NCBI GenBank assembly: GCA_900319345.1
Contig: ONNZ01000001.1
Span: 128,739-192,738, forward strand
Direction: 5' to 3'
DNA from: an uncultured Eubacteriales bacterium
GTDB taxonomy: Bacteria > Bacillota > Clostridia > Christensenellales > CAG-138
Length of the DNA stretch: 64,000 nt
Translations under genes and position numbers: made by a program
The notes under the pieces: generated by a model
Seen by the model: only the letters and a program-made list of their open reading frames with translations
Told to the model about the DNA's origin: nothing
The model's database searches: none
Shown here: positions 1 to 8,372 of the stretch, piece after piece
Layout: every line of letters starts with the position of its first letter
How positions within the stretch are numbered: the first letter of the stretch is position 1

Positions 1-546
1 ATGGAATACCGAGAGACTATCGTTTTGAAGGACGGGCGGGCCTGCGTCATTCGCCAGGGCACCGCCGCCGATGGGGAGGGCGTGCTCCGCAACTTCGTGC
101 TGAACCACGCCCAGACAGACTTCCTCACCACCTACCCGGATGAGATCGGCTTCACCGTGGAGCAGGAGGCAAAGTACCTGCAAAACAAGGCCGACAGCCC
201 CGACGAGGTGGAGCTGGTGGCGGAGGTGGCGGGCACCATCGTGGGCCAGGCGGGCATCCGGGTCCTGGGCCGGGCGGACAAGGTGAAGCACCGGGCCACC
301 TTCGGCATCAGCATCGACCGGGACTTCTGGCATCTGGGCATAGGCCGGGCGTTGACGAAGGCCTGCATCCAGCTCGCGAAGCAGGCGGGGTATCTGCAGC
401 TGGAGCTGGAGGCGGTAGCGGACAACGAAAAGGCCTTGGCCCTCTACGAAAGCGAGGGCTTCGTGGAGTACGGCCGGAACCCCAAGGGCTTCCGGTCCCG
501 GTTCACGGGCTGGCAGGCCCTGGTGCTCATGCGCCGGGAGCTGTGA
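1..546 (+). CDS. GNAT family N-acetyltransferase
   Basis: Predicted GNAT-fold acetyltransferase of 181 residues that would transfer acetyl from acetyl-CoA to an unidentified amine. The acetyl-CoA binding segment is readable around residues 107-125 (RDFWHLGIGRALTKACI), followed by the typical beta-bulge/helix region LELEAVADNEKALALYESEGF. The ATG is the first base of the window, so no upstream promoter or ribosome binding site can be inspected and a slightly longer protein is possible, although the N-terminus looks complete. It heads a six-gene co-directional run, with the next gene 12 bases downstream behind an AGGAGG-like site. The substrate is unknown; the neighbours suggest modification of a small molecule, possibly a drug. 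Family assignment is firm, function is not. Confidence 0.85.
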   Translation: MEYRETIVLKDGRACVIRQGTAADGEGVLRNFVLNHAQTDFLTTYPDEIGFTVEQEAKYLQNKADSPDEVELVAEVAGTIVGQAGIRVLGRADKVKHRATFGISIDRDFWHLGIGRALTKACIQLAKQAGYLQLELEAVADNEKALALYESEGFVEYGRNPKGFRSRFTGWQALVLMRREL

Positions 547-558
547 AAGGAGGCAGCC

Positions 559-1236
559 ATGGCCTATCGCATCATCGATAAGGAAACCTACTACCGCAAG
601 GATGTCTTTCGGCGCTTCTCGGAGGACTGCAAGTGCTCCCTGTCTATGACGGCGCGGATCGATGTGACGGACCTGGTGGCCTGGTCCAAGAGGACCGGGA
701 CCAAGTTCTATCTCAACTTTTTGTACCTGCTGTCCCGGGTCATGAACGCCCGGGAGGACTACCGCATGGACTATTTCTATAAGACCGGGGAGCTGGTGGT
801 CTACGACGTGATCCACCCCACCCACTACGCCTTCCACCCGGAGACGGAGACCTGCACGCCGGTCTACTCCACCTATGTGGCGGACTACGACGCCTTCTAT
901 GCGGGCGCGGCGGCGGACCTTGCCCGGGCCAAGGCGGACCCGGTCTACATCCCGGAGGCCACCCAGCTGCCCAACCGGTTCGACGCCTCCTACATCCCCT
1001 GGCTCTCCTACGACGCCCTCCACCTCGAATTGCCGGACGGGTACCTGTACTTCGCCCCCATCGTCAACTGGGGGGCCTATCGGGAGGAAGGGGGCCGGCT
1101 CAAGATGCCCGTGACCGTCCGCATGAACCACGCCGTGGCGGACGGGTATCTGGTGGCCCAGGTGTTCCGCCTGCTGGAACAGGAGATGGAAGCCTTTTTG
1201 CGGGACCGCGCAGGGGAGAACGGGCCATGCACATGA
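559..1236 (+). CDS. Chloramphenicol acetyltransferase (CatA-fold) homologue
   Basis: A 225-residue protein of the trimeric chloramphenicol-acetyltransferase family, close to the usual CAT length (about 210-220). The C-terminal catalytic signature HxxxDG is intact as NHAVADG near residues 191-197, which supplies the general-base histidine, so it is probably an active O-acetyltransferase. The N-terminal RIIDKETYYRKDVFRRF segment is also typical of CAT-like proteins (consensus start with a W/Y..R..hF pattern). Whether chloramphenicol is the substrate cannot be read from sequence; many clostridial CAT-like proteins have unknown acceptors. The GAAAGGAGGCAGCC site precedes the ATG. Its 3' end overlaps the start of the kinase-like gene by 10 bases, implying translational coupling. 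Confidence 0.85.
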   Translation: MAYRIIDKETYYRKDVFRRFSEDCKCSLSMTARIDVTDLVAWSKRTGTKFYLNFLYLLSRVMNAREDYRMDYFYKTGELVVYDVIHPTHYAFHPETETCTPVYSTYVADYDAFYAGAAADLARAKADPVYIPEATQLPNRFDASYIPWLSYDALHLELPDGYLYFAPIVNWGAYREEGGRLKMPVTVRMNHAVADGYLVAQVFRLLEQEMEAFLRDRAGENGPCT

Positions 1237-1769
1237 CGGTGAACGGCCGGACCTACACCGTCCTCCGTCTCCTGGGCCACGGCAAGGGCGGGTACTCCTA
1301 TCTGGCGGAAGGGCCGACGGGACCGGTGGTGGTGAAACAGATCCACCACGAGCCCTGCAGCTACTATACCTTCGGGGACAAGTTGGGTGCGGAGCTCCAT
1401 GACTACGACCGATTGAAAGCGGCGGGGATCCCCGTGCCGGAGCTGCTGGCCGTGGACCGGGAAGCCGAGCGGCTGATGAAGGCGTACATCGAGGGCCCCA
1501 CCGTCCTGGAGCTGGTCCGGGACGGGACGGACGTGACGCCCTATCTCGACCAGGTACGGGCCATGGCGGCCCGGGCCCGGGCGGTCGGGCTGAACATCGA
1601 CTACTTCCCCACCAACTTCGTGGTGGAGGACGGGCGGCTCTGGTACATCGACTACGAGTGCAACGGGTACATGGACCGGTGGAACTTTGAGAACTGGGGC
1701 GTCCGCTACTGGTCCCGGACGCCGGAATTGGAAGCGTATCTATCGCAGCAGGAGGGAGGCAACGTATGA
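1227..1769 (+). CDS. Small protein-kinase-fold protein
   Basis: A 180-residue protein with the skeleton of a protein-kinase-like fold in about half the usual length. A glycine-rich strand (GHGKGGYSYLAEG, residues 18-30) is followed by a VVVKQI lysine, and a catalytic-loop-like DYFPTN (D then N five residues later, like HRDxxxxN) is followed by IDYE in the DFG position (residues 131-149). This is reminiscent of Bud32/RIO or aminoglycoside-kinase-like small kinases, so the ATP and metal residues appear present. The substrate is unknown; a drug- or sugar-phosphotransferase role would fit its neighbours. It overlaps the CAT gene by 10 bases upstream and the VOC gene by 4 bases downstream. Confidence 0.65.
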   Translation: MHMTVNGRTYTVLRLLGHGKGGYSYLAEGPTGPVVVKQIHHEPCSYYTFGDKLGAELHDYDRLKAAGIPVPELLAVDREAERLMKAYIEGPTVLELVRDGTDVTPYLDQVRAMAARARAVGLNIDYFPTNFVVEDGRLWYIDYECNGYMDRWNFENWGVRYWSRTPELEAYLSQQEGGNV

Positions 1770-2176
1770 GACTGGACGGCATGGGGCTGCTGGTGAAGGA
1801 CATGGGGACCATGATCCGATTCTATCGGGACGTGCTGGGCTTCGAGATACGGGAGGACGAGGATGCGAAAAACGTCTACCTGGTCAAGGACGGCACCCTG
1901 TTTTTGCTCTACGGACGGGCCGATTTCGAGAAGATGACCCACCGAAAGTACGAGTACCTCACCGGCGTCAACGGCCACTTCGAGATCGCCCTCTACGTGG
2001 ACACCTTCGACCAGGTGGACGAGGCCTTCCGAAGGGCTGTCCGTCAGGGGGCCACGCCCATCCTGGAGCCCACCACGGAGCCCTGGGGGCAGCGGACCTG
2101 CTATATCGCAGATCCGGAGGGGAACCTCATCGAGATCGGCTCCTGGAACAAACCATACGAGAAAAAAGACCTGTAA
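1766..2176 (+). CDS. VOC (glyoxalase/bleomycin-resistance fold) protein
   Basis: A 136-residue vicinal-oxygen-chelate protein. The first beta-alpha-beta-beta-beta unit starts MRLDGMGLLVKDMGTMIRFYRDVLGFEI, and the second ends TCYIADPEGNLIEIGSWN, with the conserved DPxGNxIEI ending. Such proteins are either metal-dependent isomerases/dioxygenases or metal-free drug-binding proteins. The canonical metal ligand at the start (H in most glyoxalases) is not obvious, but the terminal Glu (IEIG) is present. The gene begins inside the stop of the kinase-like gene (ATGA overlap) and an AGGGAGGC site lies upstream. The sequestration-type (bleomycin-resistance-like) role is an inference from the company of acetyltransferases; substrate unknown. 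Confidence 0.85.
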   Translation: MRLDGMGLLVKDMGTMIRFYRDVLGFEIREDEDAKNVYLVKDGTLFLLYGRADFEKMTHRKYEYLTGVNGHFEIALYVDTFDQVDEAFRRAVRQGATPILEPTTEPWGQRTCYIADPEGNLIEIGSWNKPYEKKDL

Positions 2177-2191
2177 CGGGAGGAAAAAGCC

Positions 2192-2875
2192 ATGAAGATC
2201 CTGGTATTTAACGGCAGCCCCAAGGGGGAGAAAAGCGACACCCTGTGCATCACCCGGGCCTTTCTGGCGGGGATGCAGGAGGCGGGCGAGCAGCAGGTGA
2301 AGGTGATCACCGCCGTGGACCAGCACGTGGAGTACTGCACGGGCTGCTTCGCCTGCATGCACAACGGCGGCACCTGCATCCACAACGACGACATGAAGGG
2401 CATTTTGGAGGAGATATTGCGGAGCGATCTGCTGATCTTCAGCTTCCCCCTCTACTGCTACGGCATGCCCGCGCCGCTGAAGGCCATCGTGGACCGGATT
2501 TTGCCCCTCTCCAAGATGACCATGGAGAAGGTGGGGGACCGGTACGAGCACGTGGGCCAGGCGGACTATTCCCACCTCAGGTACCTGATGATCTCGGGGT
2601 GCGGCTTCCCCAACAGCCGCCAGAACTTCGAGCCCGCCGTGGCCCAATTCAAGCTCATGTTCCCCTGCGATCACACCATCATCACCGTGCCCGAGAGCCC
2701 CATGTTCAACGTCCCCGAGGCGGCCGTGGTCACGGGACCCCGGCTGGAACTGGTGAAGGAAGCAGGGCGGCAGTACGCAAAGGCAGGCAGGATCGACGAC
2801 GAGCTTATGACCGCTATCTGCTCCCCCATGATCCCTGAGGCGCAGTACGCGGCCATCGTGAACGGGGAGGCGTGA
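2192..2875 (+). CDS. NAD(P)H-dependent FMN reductase, flavodoxin fold
   Basis: A 227-residue flavodoxin-like oxidoreductase. The FMN-phosphate loop is seen at residues 7-13 (NGSPKGE). The family's cysteine cluster follows at about residues 48-66 (CTGCFACMHNGGTCIHNDDM), typical of the NADPH-dependent FMN reductase/NAD(P)H oxidoreductase family found widely in clostridia. SFPLYCYGMPAPLKAIVDR is the characteristic second loop. It would pass electrons from NAD(P)H through FMN to a small acceptor such as a quinone or nitro compound, or generate reduced flavin in the cytoplasm. A GGGAGG site is 7-8 bases before the ATG. It is probably the fifth gene of the run starting at the window edge. Confidence 0.85.
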   Translation: MKILVFNGSPKGEKSDTLCITRAFLAGMQEAGEQQVKVITAVDQHVEYCTGCFACMHNGGTCIHNDDMKGILEEILRSDLLIFSFPLYCYGMPAPLKAIVDRILPLSKMTMEKVGDRYEHVGQADYSHLRYLMISGCGFPNSRQNFEPAVAQFKLMFPCDHTIITVPESPMFNVPEAAVVTGPRLELVKEAGRQYAKAGRIDDELMTAICSPMIPEAQYAAIVNGEA

Positions 2876-2878
2876 TCC

Positions 2879-3835
2879 ATGACCTTACGGACGAAACAGT
2901 TTCAGCTCCTGACCGATGCGGAATTGGCCTGGGAGCTCATGACGGACGTGTTCACTCCCGACGAGTGCAACGGCCCGGCGGCTCCCTTTTTCGAATACGC
3001 CCTCGCCTCCTCCTGGCAGGACAAGACCTACCTACGTCTCAACAGGTTCTGGCTGGACGGGGACAAGCCCGTGGGGTTCCTGTTCTATGAGGACGATCCC
3101 AATCGGCTCCACTTCGTCCTCCGTCCGGGGTACGAAGCCCTGGCCGGAGAGATGATCGACTATGGTGAGACCGCCTTTCCCGCCTTCGGTGAGCCCCGGG
3201 AGCTGATCTTGAACAGCGGTCAACGTTCCCTTATCCAGGCAGCGGAGGCGCGGGGGTACAGGGCCGTGGATCGGGAGGAATACAAGGTTTTCAATTTTCG
3301 TGCGGGGCAACTCAGCCGTCCCCTGCCGTCAGGCTATCATTTCGTGGACCCCGCCCAGGTGAATCCCCTCAAGGCCGCTCGGTGCATGTGGGAGGGATTC
3401 AACGAAGGCCGAGGTCCTTTCACCGGTTGGGAGATCCCTGGCACCGGCCCTCACGAGCTGTATCAGAGCGTTCTGGGCGCCTCATCGGCCCCCTCCCCCC
3501 ACGCCACCTACGAGCGCACCGTGGTTATTGCCGATGAGAATGGAGGCTACGTCTGTTTCGCCGGCATGTGGTGGGTGAAGAAGAACAAGCTCGCCTACCT
3601 GGAGCCCCTGTGCACCGTCCCCGAGCATCGGCACAAGGGGTTGGCCGCTGCGGCCCTATCCCAACATGACCGGCTGCTGCGGCCCCTGGGCGCCCGAATC
3701 ATGACCGGCGGTGTCAGCGACTTCTACCGCCGAATCGGCTACCGGGACGCCATTATGACCCTGCATTTTGCTAAGGAGCCGGAAAATGCGCTGTGTGACT
3801 TCGGCTTCCCCGGGACAGATTTGAGCAGGGATTGA
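2879..3835 (+). CDS. GNAT family acetyltransferase, two-domain size
   Basis: A 318-residue protein, about twice a single GNAT domain. The clear acetyl-CoA binding region is in the C-terminal half: YLEPLCTVPEHRHKGLAAAAL (residues about 240-260), then FYRRIGY near residue 285. The N-terminal half may be a divergent second GNAT domain (LHFVLRPGY, then ELILNSGQRSLIQAAEARGYRAVDREE). Start is the ATG 3 bases after the reductase stop, with GGGGAGGCGTGATCC as ribosome binding site. Last gene of the six-gene run; a separate promoter precedes the AraC-type gene that follows. Acceptor unknown. Confidence 0.8.
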   Translation: MTLRTKQFQLLTDAELAWELMTDVFTPDECNGPAAPFFEYALASSWQDKTYLRLNRFWLDGDKPVGFLFYEDDPNRLHFVLRPGYEALAGEMIDYGETAFPAFGEPRELILNSGQRSLIQAAEARGYRAVDREEYKVFNFRAGQLSRPLPSGYHFVDPAQVNPLKAARCMWEGFNEGRGPFTGWEIPGTGPHELYQSVLGASSAPSPHATYERTVVIADENGGYVCFAGMWWVKKNKLAYLEPLCTVPEHRHKGLAAAALSQHDRLLRPLGARIMTGGVSDFYRRIGYRDAIMTLHFAKEPENALCDFGFPGTDLSRD

Positions 3836-3836
3836 C

Positions 3837-3865
3837 AGGACAGGTATCCCGGGGCCTGGTATACT
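3837..3865 (+). promoter_or_regulatory. Promoter of the AraC/GyrI-type gene
   Basis: TATACT at 3860-3865 with an upstream TGG makes an extended -10 element; a 17-base spacer separates it from AGGACA (3837-3842), a weak -35. It lies 30 bases before the ATG of the regulator and overlaps the end of the preceding operon. The same TGGTATACT element recurs at several other loci in this window. Confidence 0.6.
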
Positions 3866-3894
3866 GAGAACAGTCAAAGGAAAGGAGACGGCCC

Positions 3895-4788
3895 ATGGAA
3901 TGGCTCACCGCGATCCGCGGGGCGGTATCGTATGCGGAGGATCACCTGACGGACAACGTCAGCCTGGACGACGTGGCCCGGGCGGTGCACCTCTCCCCCT
4001 TCTTCCTGCAGCGGGGCTTTTCACTGATGACCGGCTACGGCATCGGCGAATATCTCCGAAACCGGCGGCTCTATGAGGCGGCCCTGGACCTGCAGAAGAG
4101 GTCGGAAAAGGTCATCGACGTGGCCCTTCGCTACGGCTACGAGACTCCGGAGAGCTTCACGAAAGCCTTTGCCCGCTTCCACGGCGCCACGCCCACCGAG
4201 GTGCGCAGCGGAGCGGCCATCCGGGCTTTCCTTCCCCTGACCATCCAAATCCACATCCAGGGAGGCAGCAAAATGGAACCCAAGATCACCCCCATGTTCC
4301 CCTTCAGGCTCATCGGCTTTCAGAAGGTGTTCACCTATGAGGAAGCCTACGCAGAGATTCCGAAGTTCTGGGACGAGACCTGCGAGAAGTACGCCAACAA
4401 CGTTTACGCCGGAAACCCGCCGGCCAATCCCTACGAGCAGGCGTTGGTGGACAACTGCATCGGCGAGTACGGCGTCTGCATCGACGACCTGGGCGGCGGC
4501 CGGTTCCGCTACCTGATCGCGGGCAAGTACATCGGCGGCCCTATGCCCCAGGGCATGGTGCTCTACGAGTTCCCCCGGGGAGAGTGGGCCGTGTTCGACT
4601 GCGTGGGCCCCAACCCCCAGACCCTCCAGAGCGTCAACACCCGCATCTTCCGGGAGTGGCTGCCCGGCAACCCGGACTACGAGCTCAGTGGCAACGCCAC
4701 GGTGGAGTGGTACGACTGCCTTCACGGCGAGACGACGGACCCGGACTACCACAGCGCCATCTGGGTTCCGGTGAAGCGGAAGGTCTGA
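3895..4788 (+). CDS. AraC-family regulator with GyrI-like effector domain
   Basis: A 297-residue transcriptional regulator. Residues 1-110 form the two helix-turn-helix motifs of AraC/XylS (VSLDDVARAVHLSPFFLQRGF and KVIDVALRYGYETPESFTKAFARFHGATPTEVR). Residues 128-297 form a GyrI-like/SOB effector-binding domain (start KITPMFPFRLIGFQKVFTYEEA), as in Rob and many clostridial drug-sensing regulators. This architecture usually senses lipophilic or cationic small molecules and activates resistance genes. It follows the small-molecule-modification genes on the same strand but has its own extended -10 promoter, so it may regulate them or itself. AAAGGAGACGGCCC is the ribosome binding site. Confidence 0.9.
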   Translation: MEWLTAIRGAVSYAEDHLTDNVSLDDVARAVHLSPFFLQRGFSLMTGYGIGEYLRNRRLYEAALDLQKRSEKVIDVALRYGYETPESFTKAFARFHGATPTEVRSGAAIRAFLPLTIQIHIQGGSKMEPKITPMFPFRLIGFQKVFTYEEAYAEIPKFWDETCEKYANNVYAGNPPANPYEQALVDNCIGEYGVCIDDLGGGRFRYLIAGKYIGGPMPQGMVLYEFPRGEWAVFDCVGPNPQTLQSVNTRIFREWLPGNPDYELSGNATVEWYDCLHGETTDPDYHSAIWVPVKRKV

Positions 4789-4807
4789 AAGAGGATCAAA
4801 AGCCAAC

Positions 4808-4842
4808 AAAAAGGAGATGCCGCCGGGCATCTCCCTTTTTTA
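4808..4842. terminator. Bidirectional intrinsic terminator
   Basis: A 9-bp stem GGAGATGCC / GGCATCTCC (4813-4821, 4826-4834) with loop GCCG is followed by a T-run on the plus strand. An A-run on the other side serves as T-run for the minus strand. It sits between the convergent AraC-type and GH31 genes, and its T-tract overlaps the GH31 stop codon. Confidence 0.9.
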
Positions 4843-6849
4843 TTCTCTCTCGAACCACACCGGGTCGTCCTCCGGCAGGCAGGGGACGATCAGCTCCTCC
4901 CCGGGCGGGTAAAGGGGCCCCTCCCCTCGGAGCCGCCAGCCCCGGCCCAGGTCCGGCAGGGTCACGGCCGCGTTGGCCGCCCCTTCGTCGAAGACGGGGC
5001 AAACGAGGATGCGGTCCCCGCAGAGGAAGGCGTCGCTCTCCGGGTCGTAGGCGGGGTCCAACAAAAACACGGGCCGGATCAGGGGCTGGTGGGCCAGGCG
5101 GCAGGCCTCCGCCTGGTCGTAGAGATAGGGGGCCATCCTTTCCCGGAGGGCGAAGAAGCGCCGGACCGTGGGCAAAAGGTCCTCATAGAGCCAGGGCATG
5201 GTGGGCGCCTCCCCCGGCTTCCAGGAGTGGAGCACGAACCGGGGCAGGAACAGGCCGTATTGGAGCCAGCGGAGGAACAGCTCCCGGCCGGGCTTGGGCC
5301 CCGCGAAGCCCCCGATGTCCGGGCCGAAGAACAGGAAGCCGGAGAGGGCCATGGTCATGGCCTGATAGTGGTTGAATCGGAGGTCCCGGAAGTCCGTCAG
5401 GTTGTCCCCGGTCCAGGTGGAGGCCACCCGCTCCGTCCCCGCCATGGCGCATCGGGACACGTTGAAGGGCGTCTCCACCCCCGCCTCCACGGAGGCTTCC
5501 CGGCTGGCCCTGGCCATGAGGTAGGAGAACAGGGGCCGGATGCGGCTGGCGGGCAGGGGGCGGCCGAAGCCGGCGGCCACCACGTCGCCGTCCCACACGT
5601 CGTATTCGTTGTTGTCGTTCCAGATATCCCCGTACCCCCTGTCCACCAGCTGTTCCCGGACGCAGCGCTTCCAGAAGCCGTAGGCCCCGGGGTCCGTGAA
5701 ATCGAGATAGCTGGCCATGCCCCCCCAGAAGGGGAATAAGGCCGGGCTGCCGTCGGGTAGCTTCAGGAACCAGCCGTTTTGGGCGATGGTCTCGTAGAGG
5801 GGATGGTCCGTCAAAAAGGCGGGCTTCACATTGGGTACGAGGGCCATGCCGTGGGCCCGGAAGAAAGCGGAAAGGCCCTCGGGGGAGGGGATCTTCTCCC
5901 GGTTCCAATGGAACACGCACCGCCGGTCCCCGATTTGCGTATAGCCGCTGGACAGGTAGAACCCCTTGCAGGGGATGGCGTTCTCCTGGCATTTCTGTAC
6001 GAAGCCCCGGAGCTGCCGGTCCGCGTCGGGGGCGTCGGTGTAGGCCATGGTGCTGCCGCAGTAGGAGAAGGCCCACCGGGGCACGGGGGCGGCCGTGCCG
6101 GTGAGGGCGGAGAACCGGCGCACGATCTCCCAGGGCGTGCCCAGGATCAAGTAGAAGACCAGGTTTTCCTCCTCGAAACGGACGCTGCGGAAGGGCTCGA
6201 AATAGTTGTCGTGCTCCCGGCCCAGGTCCACGGCCCCGCTGGACATGGTGTCGTAAAAGAGACCATAGCTGCCGCCGCTGTGGCGGCAGAGATAGAAGGG
6301 CAGGTGTTTGTAAAGGGGGTCGCTGCTCTCCGCCCGAAAGCCCATGGCATCGCCGGTGTGGAGCAGGAACCGCTGCCCGGCCTTGTTCACAGGGCCACAT
6401 TTGTCCCCCAGGCCGAAGATCTGCTCCCCTTCGAACCGGTCCACATAGTGGACGGAGCCGGCCCCCAGCTCTCCGGCGAAGTTGTACCCGAGGCCGCTGC
6501 GGTCCCGGTAGAGAAGGCCCCTTTCCGTCCGGGCGCTGATGCGGAAGTTCTTCAATTCTACGGAAAAATCCACCCCGTCCAGGGCGAAGGACAGGGCCCC
6601 ATCCTTTTCCATGACCGCCGGGGCGAGGGGCGCGAAGCCCTCCAGGGAGAGCTTGTCTCGGCCAGCAAGGGGTACGTCCGCCCCCGCCGGGCACACGCTC
6701 CAGGTGGGCACCAGGGGCACGCCCTCATGGATCAGAGCTACCCGCAGCATGTGGGGCAAAAAGTCGAGGCGCATGATGACCCCGTCCGCCCCGTAGATGC
6801 GATGGCCCGGGGCCGCCTCGATCAAGCTGAACCGATGGTCGAACTTCAT
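4840..6849 (-). CDS. Glycoside hydrolase family 31 (alpha-glucosidase/xylosidase-like)
   Basis: A 669-residue GH31 enzyme, slightly shorter than most (700-800). The catalytic nucleophile region is DIWNDNNEYDVWDGD (family signature W-x-D-x-N-E, about residue 395) and the acid/base loop is WTGDNLTDF (about residue 480). The N-terminal beta-sandwich (residues 1-220) and the GFYLSSGY and GPDIGGF blocks also match GH31. There is no signal peptide, so it should act in the cytoplasm on imported oligosaccharides, releasing terminal alpha-linked sugars by a retaining mechanism. The start overlaps the stop of the carboxylesterase gene by 4 bases, so the two are co-translated. Whether it prefers glucose, xylose or another sugar cannot be told. 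Confidence 0.92.
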   Translation of the reverse strand: MKFDHRFSLIEAAPGHRIYGADGVIMRLDFLPHMLRVALIHEGVPLVPTWSVCPAGADVPLAGRDKLSLEGFAPLAPAVMEKDGALSFALDGVDFSVELKNFRISARTERGLLYRDRSGLGYNFAGELGAGSVHYVDRFEGEQIFGLGDKCGPVNKAGQRFLLHTGDAMGFRAESSDPLYKHLPFYLCRHSGGSYGLFYDTMSSGAVDLGREHDNYFEPFRSVRFEEENLVFYLILGTPWEIVRRFSALTGTAAPVPRWAFSYCGSTMAYTDAPDADRQLRGFVQKCQENAIPCKGFYLSSGYTQIGDRRCVFHWNREKIPSPEGLSAFFRAHGMALVPNVKPAFLTDHPLYETIAQNGWFLKLPDGSPALFPFWGGMASYLDFTDPGAYGFWKRCVREQLVDRGYGDIWNDNNEYDVWDGDVVAAGFGRPLPASRIRPLFSYLMARASREASVEAGVETPFNVSRCAMAGTERVASTWTGDNLTDFRDLRFNHYQAMTMALSGFLFFGPDIGGFAGPKPGRELFLRWLQYGLFLPRFVLHSWKPGEAPTMPWLYEDLLPTVRRFFALRERMAPYLYDQAEACRLAHQPLIRPVFLLDPAYDPESDAFLCGDRILVCPVFDEGAANAAVTLPDLGRGWRLRGEGPLYPPGEELIVPCLPEDDPVWFERE

Positions 6850-8186
6850 GCCTTGGGGTCCCCCTTGGTGAGCATGTTTTTGAGGAGCTTATAGTAGAAG
6901 ACATGGCCCATCTTGGTGCCCTTGGGCCCGATGCGCAAGGCTGGCTTCCCCTTCCGCCAGGGGGGCAGGCCGGGGCCGTTGGGATCCCCGGTGCGGGCGA
7001 AGTTCACGAGATAGTCCATCATCTGCCCGGAGACCTCCCAGTCCCGCTGCTCGTAGGGCCGCCAGCTGCGGTCCAGGGTGCCGAACATGTAGCGAAGGTC
7101 CGAGGAGTGGAAAGCCCGGTTGTCGTCCCCGGGGGCGTCCAGATCGAAGTAGTAGAGAAAGGCCCCGTTTTTGCGGCCGAACTTATTGCCGATATAGGCC
7201 ATGACCGGGGCGTACATATCGTTGTTGGTGTAGCCGATGAGGTAGTCCAGGGGGAGGGGCGATTCGATGAGCCGGTCCACGGGGCCGGGGAGCAGCGCCC
7301 CGTCCACCACGGGCATGGTGTGGTAGATGGTGTCCTTCCGCAGGGCCTTGATCCGCTCCACCGCCTCGAAGATGTCCGCTAAAGGCGCGGCCTTCAGTTC
7401 CTCGAAGCTCCTGCACCCCGCCAGCTCCATGAACTGGAGCCAGTAATCCCGGGTGCTCTCGGCGGGCCGGGGCAGGGCGAACCTGGGGAACAGCCCCCCG
7501 CCGCTCATCATGACCGCCCGGCGGAACAGGCCCCGGTTCTCCGGATTCAGGCACAGATACTGGACGGAGATGGCCCCGGCGCTCTGGCCCATGAGGGTGA
7601 CGTTGTCCGGGTCCCCGCCGAAAGCGGCGATGTGGGCCCGGACCCAGCGAAGGGCGGTCAGCTGATCGTCCAGGCCGAAGTTGCCGTCCCGGCCGTACTT
7701 TTTTTGTATCTCCTGGTGGGTGAGATACCCCAGGGGCCCCACCCGGTAGTTAGCCATGACCGCCACGGCTCCCCGCCGGGCCCAGCCGCTGCCGTCGAAG
7801 GGGTTCTCGGCATTGAGACCGGAGTCGAAGCCGCCGCCGTAGAAGAACAGGATCACCGGGGCGCCCTTGGCCTCGTAGGGGGCGTAGATATTCAGGTTCA
7901 GGCAGTCCTCGCTGTAGGTGAACTCGCTGCCCTCCCGGTACTCCTTTTTATAGAACAGTCGCACCGGGTCCTCCAGATGCTCGTGGACGGCCCGGTTCTG
8001 GGGGCAGCCGGGGCCGAAGGTCGTGGCGTCCAGCACCCCGTCCCACCGGTCCACCGGCTCCGCGTACTCGAACCGCCCGGCCCGCCCGAAGGGCACGCCC
8101 CGGAATTCCAGGCACGTTCCGTTGTCCAGGCCCCGTATCTCGCCCAGGGGCGTGCTCCATGTGATTTCTTTGATGAAAGACTCCAT
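6846..8186 (-). CDS. Type-B carboxylesterase
   Basis: A 446-residue carboxylesterase/lipase of the type-B family. The oxyanion-hole segment is ILFFYGGGFDSG, the nucleophile elbow is GQSAG (serine near residue 202), and the catalytic histidine motif is AFHSSDLRYMFG near residue 360. The N-terminal GLDNGTCLEFRGVPFGRAGRFEYAE block is also typical. No signal peptide, so probably cytoplasmic. Its gene overlaps gh31 by 4 bases and is co-directional with the transporter, which suggests removal of acyl or acetyl groups from an imported glycoside before GH31 acts (inference). AAGGGGGAAGA serves as ribosome binding site. Confidence 0.9.
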   Translation of the reverse strand: MESFIKEITWSTPLGEIRGLDNGTCLEFRGVPFGRAGRFEYAEPVDRWDGVLDATTFGPGCPQNRAVHEHLEDPVRLFYKKEYREGSEFTYSEDCLNLNIYAPYEAKGAPVILFFYGGGFDSGLNAENPFDGSGWARRGAVAVMANYRVGPLGYLTHQEIQKKYGRDGNFGLDDQLTALRWVRAHIAAFGGDPDNVTLMGQSAGAISVQYLCLNPENRGLFRRAVMMSGGGLFPRFALPRPAESTRDYWLQFMELAGCRSFEELKAAPLADIFEAVERIKALRKDTIYHTMPVVDGALLPGPVDRLIESPLPLDYLIGYTNNDMYAPVMAYIGNKFGRKNGAFLYYFDLDAPGDDNRAFHSSDLRYMFGTLDRSWRPYEQRDWEVSGQMMDYLVNFARTGDPNGPGLPPWRKGKPALRIGPKGTKMGHVFYYKLLKNMLTKGDPKA

Positions 8187-8201
8187 TCTTCCCCCTTCAT
8201 C

Positions 8202-8229
8202 CTGATAAATTTGAGCTTTGATCTGTCAA
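8202..8229 (-). promoter_or_regulatory. Possible promoter of the esterase-GH31 pair
   Basis: On the minus strand TTGACA (8224-8229) is followed after 16 bases by TATCAG (8202-8207), a fair -10. The leader would be only about 10 bases, just room for the ribosome binding site, so the call is tentative. Confidence 0.35.
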
Positions 8230-8280
8230 ATCCAGCGACATGCGCGGTGGATTTGACTCCTTACGGCTCTGCCGCCCGGT

Positions 8281-8371
8281 GACCCGTTAGGGTCATAGGC
8301 AAAAGCGAAGGCGGAGCACCCCGCCGCAGCGGACCTCAGGGAAAAGGATGCGCAGCGTCCTTTTTCCTGAA
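8281..8371 (-). terminator. Hairpin-rich intergenic region after the membrane hydrolase gene
   Basis: Directly after the stop codon of the membrane hydrolase lies a 13-bp near-perfect stem (8336-8348 with 8358-8370, arms AGGGAAAAGGA and TCCTTTTTCCT) and further on a GACCC/GGGTC hairpin (8281-8294). The first could stop transcription although no clean T-run follows; it may instead be an mRNA-stabilising hairpin. Confidence 0.45.
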
Positions 8372-8372
8372 T

